Shown piece after piece: positions 1-7,550 of a stretch of 16,944 nt of DNA (positions within the stretch are counted from its first letter, which is position 1; every line of letters begins with the position of its first letter). The stretch is from contig CAUDNR010004091.1 in assembly GCA_958430865.1 (NCBI GenBank), forward strand, positions 48,446 to 65,389, in the 5' to 3' direction. The DNA is from Entrophospora sp. SA101 (taxonomy: Eukaryota > Glomeromycota > Glomeromycetes > Entrophosporales > Entrophosporaceae). The notes under the pieces are model-generated. The model was given only the letters and a program-made list of their open reading frames with translations. It searched no databases and was not told where the DNA came from. A program made the position numbers and the translations under genes.

Positions 1-60
1 TAGATTAATTTGGTATAAATATCTCATTTTTGAATCTGAGGGTCGAAACCCACTTTTTCC
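1..60 (+). pseudogene. tRNA-Lys-like relic (or tRNA-derived SINE head), cut by window start
   Basis: The sequence reads like the D arm to T arm of a lysine tRNA with a UUU-type anticodon region. An A-box-like stretch (TGGTATAAATA, 11-21) is followed by the string AATCTGAGGGTC (33-44), which is characteristic of the anticodon 3' stem and variable loop of eukaryotic tRNA-Lys. A T-arm remnant, GGGTCGAAACCC, follows at 40-51. The T arm appears to lack about 8 nt, as if a deletion ran between two TCG triplets, so no full T stem can form, and the D stem is degenerate. The acceptor 5' strand lies outside the window. It is therefore a pseudo-tRNA or the head of a tRNA-derived short interspersed element rather than a working gene. 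The tRNA-Lys likeness is from general knowledge of the family and was not computed. Confidence 0.4.
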
Positions 61-351
61 TAGAACAGCCCCCATATGATGATATCATGTCGATCATTTT
101 ATTAAAAGAATTTTTTTCTCTAATAAGATTCCTACGACTTTATGGACATCCCTTTTACAATCTTATGTAGTTCCTGATAGATAACAAACATTAAAATACC
201 ACCACCAAGGATTTCAAAATTGAACACAACACTTGGATCATTCATTCAGGGAAGTCAAACATGGATTCAAACTTCTATACTGTAGTAGTAGATATGGTTT
301 AAATGAAACTACATTCCATCAATAAAACTTTTATAGTTGGCAAAATACAAA

Positions 352-359
352 ATTCAGAG
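352..359 (+). repeat. Target-site duplication, left copy (ATTCAGAG)
   Basis: This direct 8-bp repeat flanks the hAT-type element. The undisturbed paralogous gene has the same octamer once, inside its TLDc coding sequence near 3930. Confidence 0.85.
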
Positions 360-1122
360 TAAGGCTCCGAACGAATCGAATCGAATTTTAGAGTGATTCG
401 ATTTGATTTGATTTGTGGCTCAATTTGAATCAAACCGGATTCCTATATTTTTCTTAATGTCATGTTAAATACAGTGGATTTCAATGTAGTGTACCTCAAT
501 TTAATGGATAATAACAGATTGAGGTTTAATAATAATAAAAATAAAATTCTTTTCAATATAACGGATTTCTTGTTATAGTCACAATGGATAGACACATAAT
601 AATAAGAAAAATTTTATATGTTTTATATGTGAAGCAGAAATTTTAAAAATCCATTATGATAAGAATTTAATTATTATTATGATTTATAGTCTGCTGCGAC
701 AAGGTTGGAATATAATAAACCGGATTTTTGGAAAAAATTTCTATCTGCTAAACCAAGATTGTATATATTTTAAAATTTTTAATTGATAAAGGATATTATT
801 TAGTGATGGTAGCCGAAACTGTTTTTGAAAAAAAGGTAGTTCCAATACATATAATAAGTATCTAAATCAATCTACTTTATTTTAAAAAACTCCCAATTTC
901 AGCCATTAAAATTAGTTTCGTCAAAGTTTAGGCCAATTAATTTCGGAAATTACAGCCCACTAAACGCAATTTCGCCCACCATCGCTAGTTCGAATCGAGT
1001 TAAGTTGAATCAGTTAGAATCGAATCAAATCGAATCAGAGTATAATTCGAATTTGAATCAAAAATTAGGTGATTCGATTTGATTCAAATCGGTTCGAATT
1101 TCATTGATTCGTTCAAGCTTTA
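360..1122. mobile_element. hAT-type non-autonomous element (MITE-like) with 8-bp target duplication
   Basis: The octamer ATTCAGAG occurs directly on both sides (352-359 and 1123-1130), where the intact paralog has it once, so both insertion boundaries are exact. The ends are imperfect inverted repeats: TAAGGCTCCGAACGAATC (360-377), and, read inward on the other strand, TAAAGCTTGAACGAATC (1122-1106). Both begin with the YARNG pattern typical of hAT termini, and an 8-bp duplication is also a hAT trait. Both ends carry clustered GAATCGAA/GATTCGATTTGATT motifs in inverted orientation (about 370-440 and 990-1105), which resemble subterminal transposase-binding repeats. The interior holds no convincing ORF, so it would depend on a transposase supplied elsewhere. 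Confidence 0.82.
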
Positions 1123-1130
1123 ATTCAGAG
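1123..1130 (+). repeat. Target-site duplication, right copy (ATTCAGAG)
   Basis: This is the second copy of the octamer. After it, the pseudogene resumes with CAAATATTTGGTGG exactly as in the intact paralog. Confidence 0.85.
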
Positions 1131-2465
1131 CAAATATTTGGTGGCCATAATAATCCCCTCAATTTGAATAGATTTAATGAATTTAAAAATACAACAGAAA
1201 GTTATATATTAAATATAAATAATAGAAATGATATTAATACTGTACAATTTAGTTATGTCATTAATAATGATTCTGAGTATGCAATTTATTGTAGTACTTC
1301 TTATTTACCTGTATTTGGACATGGTGGACTGTTTATTTTAAACCAGATAATAGCATTATTAGTATTTCAAGGGCTTATAATAACATTAATATAGTAGATT
1401 TGATGAATTGTAAGTTTTTCAAATAGTTGATAAAAAATAAAAATAATAACATTTGGCTATTAAAAGTTTGTTGTTACACGAAATGTTATACAGAACCCAT
1501 TGCTCCTGAAACTTCACTAGTATATAGTTTTTACCGCTCTAAATTGGAGATCAAGTTCAGATCCAATTCAAATCTAGTTTATCACTTACTTTTTATTGCC
1601 AGAATGTTTGCACACATTTAATAGACATTTCAAAAAAAATCAACAATTTGTGAAGGGTATTGTAAAATCGAAAAAGTACCCTTAGAAAAATGGCGCTGCA
1701 CAGACTATATAACACCACCTCAAAATTTGCACAAATGTTCTGTTATTCCTGTTCTTTCCTGAGCGGAATTGGATTTTGATTTTTATTAATAACAAAGTTG
1801 GTCATAACATCCAAAATTTGTGATGATGATTTACATTTTAACTTAACGCGTGACATAAAAAAATAATAGATAATTCAATAAATAAAAATTCTAACTATCA
1901 TTTATCATTAATAAAATGAATAAAGGCGTAAGCCGAAAAAATTTTGGTTCATGTAATCAGGATATATTACATAAACTCATGATTGTTAAGTATATCAATA
2001 TAATTATAATTAGATTTTGGTGAAAATAAGCTGTGAAATCAATCCTCTTGTCGATCTAATTAGTCCTGATGAAAGAAAGAAAATTTTTAGAAGAAATTTT
2101 CTTTGAATTTAGACAAGTTAAAAAATTGAATGTCATGGTTTTCATTGTTAATTTCACTTGATTTTTGTAATACAATAACAGCCAATGATCGGATTATTAT
2201 CTATGCTCGTGTTGTATATATACATACCTTTCAAAAAATTATATGAATCCATTATTCATATTGATTTACATTATCATTATTAAATTTGCTGATCTACTTA
2301 TATGACACTCCAATAAATCCTGGCATATAGTATTTTACAATGTTTTTTCAATTTATTATTTCATTGTTTCATTATTTGAATTTGGGATAAGAAAACTATA
2401 TAATCTGTTATGGCCATTTGCGGCTTTACTGTGAATTTGCAGTTCACATATGTAAAATTCAAATT

Positions 2466-2475
2466 AGCCAATCAG
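2466..2475 (+). promoter_or_regulatory. CCAAT-box-like motif upstream of the BTB-BACK-TLDc gene
   Basis: AGCCAATCAG matches the extended CCAAT-box consensus bound by the heterotrimeric Hap/NF-Y factor in fungi. It lies about 315 bp before the ATG at 2790. Position and match are the only evidence, and chance is possible in 1.3 kb of sequence. Confidence 0.3.
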
Positions 2476-2689
2476 AATTTCATATCCAAACACTCCACCT
2501 CAAAATTTTAATTATTTCGACCAAAACCCTCTCCATAAAACGTAAGTGATCGACGATAATTTGCCTCAATTTGCGTTACTATGAAGTTTTGCACCAATGA
2601 AAATAATTGAATTCTTTTTTTGTTTATTGTCCTAAATATAGATGTCAGTGATCGACATACAAGCAATTTATTACATTTTACTATTATAG

Positions 2690-2701
2690 ATGACGTGTCA
2701 T
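2690..2701 (+). promoter_or_regulatory. bZIP-like near-palindrome (ATGACGTGTCAT) upstream of the BTB-BACK-TLDc gene
   Basis: The dodecamer is a nearly symmetric site containing a TGACG half-site and its partial mirror TGTCA, as expected for ATF/CREB-type bZIP factors. It lies about 90 bp before the ATG. TATA-like stretches follow at 2713-2720 and 2763-2772. This is suggestive only. Confidence 0.25.
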
Positions 2702-2789
2702 AGTTAGCAAAAGTATAATTTAAAGATCCCATCATGACAAATTTTTTTTTTCCAAATAAACATTTTTATAAAAAAAAAAAATAAATAAA

Positions 2790-4250
2790 ATGAATTCAAT
2801 ATTTGAAAAATATTTTAACGATAATGAAAGATTATTAAACACTGAAGAACTTTATGATGTAAAAATATATATTGGTGTAGAACCACACATTAAAGAAATT
2901 CATGCACATGCATCCATCATATCAGCCCATTGTTCATTTTTTGGCAATGCATTAAGTAATGCAACAAAAGAAAATGGATATTATATTATTAAGAAAATTA
3001 ATATTAGTGAAAAACTTTTCAACCCTATTCTCAAGTAAGTTTAAATAGTTTAATTATTTATTATATTAAATATATAGTAAATAATAATTTATTATTTTGA
3101 AAGGTTTTTATACACATGTAAAATTGAATTTAAAAACTATTCTGGAGATGAAGTATTAAAACTATTAATTGCAGCGGATAGACTTGGTATTGAATCACTA
3201 TATGAATATATGATGAAATACTTTATTGAAAATTATGATGATTATATAAAAGAAAATCCAGTTAAAATTCTACAGTTGATTTTTGCTAATGAAAAATATA
3301 AGGAATTGAAAAATATCTACTTAGAAAAATTTTGTAATTATAGTGAAAAATTATTTCAGTCAAATGAATTTGAAATGTTGAAAAAACCAGTTTTATTGGA
3401 AATTCTCAAAAGAAAAGATTTTTCTGTTGATGAAATAGTTATTTGGGAAAATATTCTTAAATGGGGATTAGCAAAACATCCAGAAATCAATAAGGTCAAT
3501 GTTGGAGATTGGTCATCACAAAACTTTGTTGATTTGGGCAGCACATTAAAAGAATTTTTTTCTCTAATAAGATTCCAGGATATTTCTAGAGATGATTTTT
3601 TTGATAAGATTGAACCATACAATATGCTTTTTCCTAGGAATTTATGGAAACCCCTTTTACAATCTTATATAGCTCCTGGTAGACAACAAACATTGAATTT
3701 ATTACCATCAAGAAATTCAAAACTTGAATCAATGACAATCAACCGAAATCTTACTTTGCTTTTTGCAAATTGGATTGATAGAAAAAATCCACCATACACT
3801 TCATTCAGGAAAGTCAAATATGAATTCAAACTTCTATATCGCAGTAGTAGAGATGGTTTAAATGAAATTACATTCCATCAAAAATGCGATAATATCAACA
3901 AAACCCTTGTAGTTGGCAAAAAACGAAATTCAGAGCAAATATTTGGTGGTTATAATCCACTTAGTTGGAATGGAAGTGAACATAAGAAGACAACTGAAAG
4001 TTTTATTTTTAATATTAGAAATAGAAATGATATTAATAGTGCACTAATTAGTTATGTTATTAATAATGATTACAATAATGCAATTTATTGTAATCCTACT
4101 TATTTACCTACTTTCGGATGCATTGGTGATATTTGGTTTAGTGTAGATAGTAGTGTTTATTGTAGTCCAAGAAGGACTTATGACAACATCAATATAGTAA
4201 ATGGTAAATTCGATGAATTAGAAATTTATCAAATAATTGATAAAAAATAA
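2790..4250 (+). CDS. BTB-BACK-TLDc domain protein (intact, 463 aa, 2 exons)
   Basis: Exons are 2790-3034 and 3104-4250. The intron has GTAAGT at its donor and ends TTGAAAG, and joining restores a single 463-aa frame. Residues about 20-115 form a BTB/POZ fold (ELYDVKIYIG, HAHASIISAHCSFFGNAL, then PILKFLYTCKIEF across the splice). Residues about 118-230 are BACK-like (PVLLEILKRKDFSVDE, IWENILKWG). Residues about 287-463 are a TLDc domain with its hallmark strings LLYRSSRDG (325-333), TFHQKC and GGYNPLSW (363-370), ending in ELEIYQII. BTB-BACK proteins usually act as dimeric adaptors of cullin-3 ubiquitin ligases. TLDc domains are linked to oxidative-stress protection and V-ATPase binding, but the role of this fusion in fungi is unknown. 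The family is strongly amplified in Glomeromycotina, and the broken relative at 100-1440 fits that. The start is preceded by A-rich sequence, and AATAAA overlaps the stop codon. Confidence 0.93.
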
Positions 4251-4349
4251 ATTTTTTTTCATTCACTAATTAATTAGCAAATGAATTCTACTGATACCAC
4301 TTGAAGTTAAGGCTGATAACTAAGCTCATGGATTTTCAACAATTAAAGA

Positions 4350-4900
4350 GAATAAAGGGCTGGAATCATTTCTCGTGTGAGAACTCTCACGCGAGATTAA
4401 AGAATGGGAAATGGTTATACGAGTAGAATAAATCGCTTATGCTGTCAACATGATAAATCTAAAGTGAAAGAAAAGGGATTCTATTCATGGTAAGGAAAAT
4501 AGGAAAATTCGCAATCTTGTGAACGAATGCCATCGTAAATTATCAAAATTGTTATGTGAGAACTATCATATTGTTTACTCTCTGAATTTAAATTACAACA
4601 CATGGTTAAAATGGACAGAGGTTTTAGAAAAATTCAATGATGGCCTGGTCACATTACCGATTTACTCCATAAATCTCGTGAGTATCCTTGGTGAAAGGTG
4701 GTCATCTTCATTGAGAAATATATACTGGGAAAACTTATGGATGTTGTGGAGCCATCAAACATAACTTGGGCGGTCAGAAGACTCTTAAATGTGTATACCT
4801 TGTAAAACTATCATTGACAGGTCAGGTATAAACGGAGCCCACTTTTAAAGTATATTACAGAAACATAACGAGAGTTGTTCGCCACGTTGGGGCTTACACC
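4350..4900 (+). pseudogene. Relic of a TnpB/Fanzor-type RuvC nuclease (IS605 OrfB-like)
   Basis: No single frame is open, but successive frames spell the C-terminal half of an OrfB/TnpB-type protein in the right order. From about 4359 the frame reads AGIISRVRTL where the family has a DPGVRTF-like RuvC-I motif, with the catalytic Asp lost; GNGYTSRINRLCCQHDKSK follows. Near 4490-4580, frame-shifted, comes NRKIRNLVNECHRKLSKLLC then ENYHIV. Near 4671 is KSREYPW, a stop, then KVVIFIEKY. At about 4730-4790 is a zinc-ribbon remnant, KTYGCCGAIKHNLGG then LKCV, in which the first Cys of the usual TCGxCG is Tyr. A remnant of the DRDxNGARN RuvC-III motif, IIDRSGINGAH, begins near 4810. At least three frameshifts and several stops make it inactive. 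Eukaryotic members of this family are the Fanzor RNA-guided nucleases. The N-terminal part and element ends were not found. Confidence 0.8.
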
Positions 4901-5033
4901 AGAGTAAGCTGTCTTGTACCGAGTTATAAGTTCAATGTAAGAGGTTAGTAATTAAATTTATTTTATTTAATTTTTATGGTAATACAAATTTATTAATACT
5001 AATTTTTTTCCTCGTTTATAAAATCTTGAAAAA

Positions 5034-7475
5034 ATGGGCAAAGGAACAGATAAAATGTATGAATCAAGTCATGCATCCATTTATCTACTTATATATATAT
5101 ATATAAATTTATTTATTTATTATTTATTATGATTTAATAAAAACAAACATGCTAATATAAAGAAAAATTTATTTTATAGGTATATTACACATTCAGGTAA
5201 TATTGAATGAATGAATCTTTATAGGTCCTAACGGTTATTATTATTATTATTACTATTTAAATAAATAATTTATTAAATTCTCCTATATGCATTTTGTATG
5301 TAGAGTGGTCTGGTGAGTTTGGTGGAATGCAATTTGGTGGGATACAATCGAGGAAGAAACCAAATGAATTTAAAAAGTTACCATTCAACTATTGTTCATT
5401 ATCACTTCAGCCATTTGAACACCCTGTATGTACCCCTGATGGCATGATTTTTGATTTAAGGTATATTACATATATGCAAAAACATTTATCTTTATAATAT
5501 TTTGTTAATTCACTTAATTAATTAATTAAAAATTTATTTTTAATAATAATAAAAAAAAATCAAGCAATATTTATGCATATGTAAAGAAACATGGAACAAA
5601 TCCTGTTACTGGTAAAAAATTAGATCTAAAGACTTTAATCAAACTTAATTTTTATAAAAACTCTGATGGTAAATATGTAATTATTTTTTTTGAAATACAA
5701 TATTTTTACAATTTTCTACAAAAATATTTTTTTACGCGTTCTTTACTTCTCTCTTAGATGAATATTATTGCCCAGCAACGTATAAAGTTTTCAATGACCA
5801 TGCACATATTGTAGCTATAAAAACTACTGGGAATGTTTACTCATATGAAGCAATTGAACGTTTGAATATTAAACCTAAATATTGGAAAGATTTATTAACC
5901 GATGAACCATTTAAACGAGATGATCTCATAACTATTCAAGATCCTCATAATATTGAATCAAGAGATTTTACTAAATTCCATTACATAAAAAATAATTTAA
6001 AAATCAAGGATGAAGAAAAACAAGATTCGTTGAGTAATATAAATGTGAATGCTACAGGTTCTGCTGCACGTATCCTAAAAAAAATATCAAATGATGTAAG
6101 TATATTTAATAAATAATCTTTTATAAATATGAAATTATTAAAATATTGCATAAATAATTTTAAAGTCTAGTGAAAAGAGTAAGCAAGATCAAAAGACTAC
6201 TTCTTCATCAACATCAACTTCTACAACTCCAATAAAAACCTCAAAAAAAAGTATTCCATATAATGCAGCATCATATTCCCGTGGATTGGCTGCAGCATCA
6301 TTTACGTCAACGGCAATGACACCAATAACAGAGAATGAGAATGCACTTATAGATGAAGAAGAATTTATGCTTGGTCAAATAAAATCAAAAGGTTATGCTC
6401 GTATAGTGACCAATCTTGGGAACTTGAATATTGAACTTTTTAGTGACAAGTCACCACGTGCTTGTTACAATTTTGTGATGCTTTCTAAACAAGGATATTA
6501 CAATGGGTTTGTTTGTTTTGTTTGTTTGGTTAACTAGAAAAAAATCAATTATTTAATTAATATCACTTTTTATATTAGTGTAATATTTCATCGAAAAATA
6601 AAAAATTTTATGGTAAGTTAATTAACAACTCTTTACATACTGCATATTAAAAAAATAATAATCACTAATTATCACTATATATAAATAAAATGCATACGCA
6701 TATATATATAGATTCAGGGTGGTGATCCAACAGGAACAGGTAAAGGCGGTGTATCATATTGGAAAAAAGATTTTATAGATGAATTCAAAAGTAATCTTTC
6801 ACACAATGAAAGAGGTCTATTAAGTATGGCTAATCGCGGGAAAAACACAAATTCATCACAATTGTAAGTACTTTGTAAAATTTTGTAATTAATTTTTATA
6901 AAAAATTATTGATTATTATTATTTTGTTTTGTAGCTTTTTTACGTTTCGGCCATGTACACATCTTGATAATAAACATACAATATTTGGAAAATTGGTTGG
7001 TGGTAAAGAAGTTTTAGACAAGATGGAATCAGTGCCAACAGATGAATCAGATCGTCCATTGGAGGAAATTAAGATTAGTGAGGTGACGGTATTTATTGAT
7101 CCATATGAAGAGTATAAAAAAGATTTGGAAAAGAAATTAAAAAAAGATCAGGAAGTTAAAAAACTACCAGTAAAAACTGTAAAAGATAATACTACATGGT
7201 TTGGCACGAAATTAACCAGTTCAAGGTTATCATCATCATCTACACAAGATTCATCTATTCCCGTAGGTAAATATTTCAAAACACAACTTTCTAAAAAACG
7301 TGAATTTGAAGAAATAGAAGAAGGTAGCGGTGATGATGATAATGTCAGTGATGGTGATGATGATAAAGGAAAGAAGATGAAAAAAAACGAAATGATTATA
7401 AGTGATACATCAAAGTATGGTCGTAAAAAAGTAAAACCAAAAAGTAATAATTTTGGTGATTTTAGTAACTGGTAG
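5034..7475 (+). CDS. PPIL2: PPIL2-type U-box cyclophilin (peptidyl-prolyl cis-trans isomerase-like, 568 aa, 9 exons)
   Basis: Exons are 5034-5056, 5180-5196, 5304-5460, 5565-5668, 5758-6095, 6166-6506, 6579-6612, 6712-6863 and 6935-7475; all phases agree. The N-terminus [15 protein letters not shown] is typical of the family. Residues about 42-110 form a U-box ([18 protein letters not shown], then [20 protein letters not shown]), an E2-binding ubiquitin-ligase fold. Residues about 288-445 form the cyclophilin domain: [19 protein letters not shown] keeps the catalytic Arg332, Phe337 and Gln340, and LDNKHTIFG keeps His403. The usual cyclosporin-binding Trp position is His398. A low-complexity Ser/Thr insert (about 222-240) and an acidic, Lys-rich tail precede the conserved end FGDFSNW. 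In other eukaryotes this protein is nuclear and associates with the spliceosome. Exon 2 is only 17 nt. The gene converges on the dehydrogenase downstream. Confidence 0.95.
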
Positions 7476-7550
7476 AAATTTATTAAAAAAATTAATTTAT
7501 TATTATATTATTTATCAAATAAATAAATAGAATTATTATTATTATAACAT
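7476..7550. other. Short convergent intergenic spacer with polyadenylation-like signal
   Basis: Only 75 bp separate the stop of the cyclophilin gene (+) from the stop of the dehydrogenase gene (-). It is nearly pure A/T and contains AATAAA on the plus strand at 7518-7523. With such a short spacer, the 3' untranslated regions of the two genes very probably overlap. This is an inference from the distance. Confidence 0.5.

Larger units (their letters stand above)
100..1440 (+). pseudogene. Decayed 3' half of a BTB/TLDc gene, interrupted by a transposon
   Basis: Positions 100-359 and 1123-1440 align by eye with 3545-4250 of the intact gene downstream, down to the final GATAAAAAATAA. The copy covers only the end of the BACK-to-TLDc linker and the TLDc domain; no BTB exon is present. 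Lesions are visible. A deletion of 58 bp relative to the intact gene has its junction at a TTCC shared by both sides. CAA has become TAA at 182-184. A further small deletion lies near 320. A 763-bp insertion (360-1122) splits the TLDc region, and a frameshift falls after about 1320. The right-hand fragment still reads as TLDc in one frame (NSEQIFGG, TTESYILNI, AIYCSTSYLPVFG). It is inferred to be a segmental duplicate of this family that was already broken when the element landed, or soon after. Confidence 0.85.
1441..2789. other. Gene-free stretch between TLDc pseudogene and BTB-BACK-TLDc gene
   Basis: No coding sequence is convincing here. Two short open frames (1427-1621 + and 2735-2508 -) have no recognisable motifs and their composition fits random AT-rich sequence. 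The string CACCTCAAAATTT occurs twice (near 1712 and 2498) and may be shared promoter-like or repeat-derived sequence. The last 350 bp presumably hold the promoter of the downstream gene and end in T- and A-runs just before its ATG. Confidence 0.5.

Noticed and set aside
471..510. TACAGTGG-type sequence resembling the end of a pogo/Tc1 element
   Set aside because: No matching inverted end or TA duplication was found downstream.
1427..1621. 64-codon plus-strand open frame after the TLDc pseudogene
   Set aside because: It starts inside the pseudogene's last codons in a shifted frame and shows no motif; a chance frame.
2508..2735. 75-codon minus-strand open frame in the likely promoter of the BTB-BACK-TLDc gene
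   Set aside because: No recognisable domain, no splice-supported extension, and it covers the region expected to hold the promoter.
3356..3622. 88-codon minus-strand open frame
   Set aside because: Antisense shadow of the well-supported BACK region.
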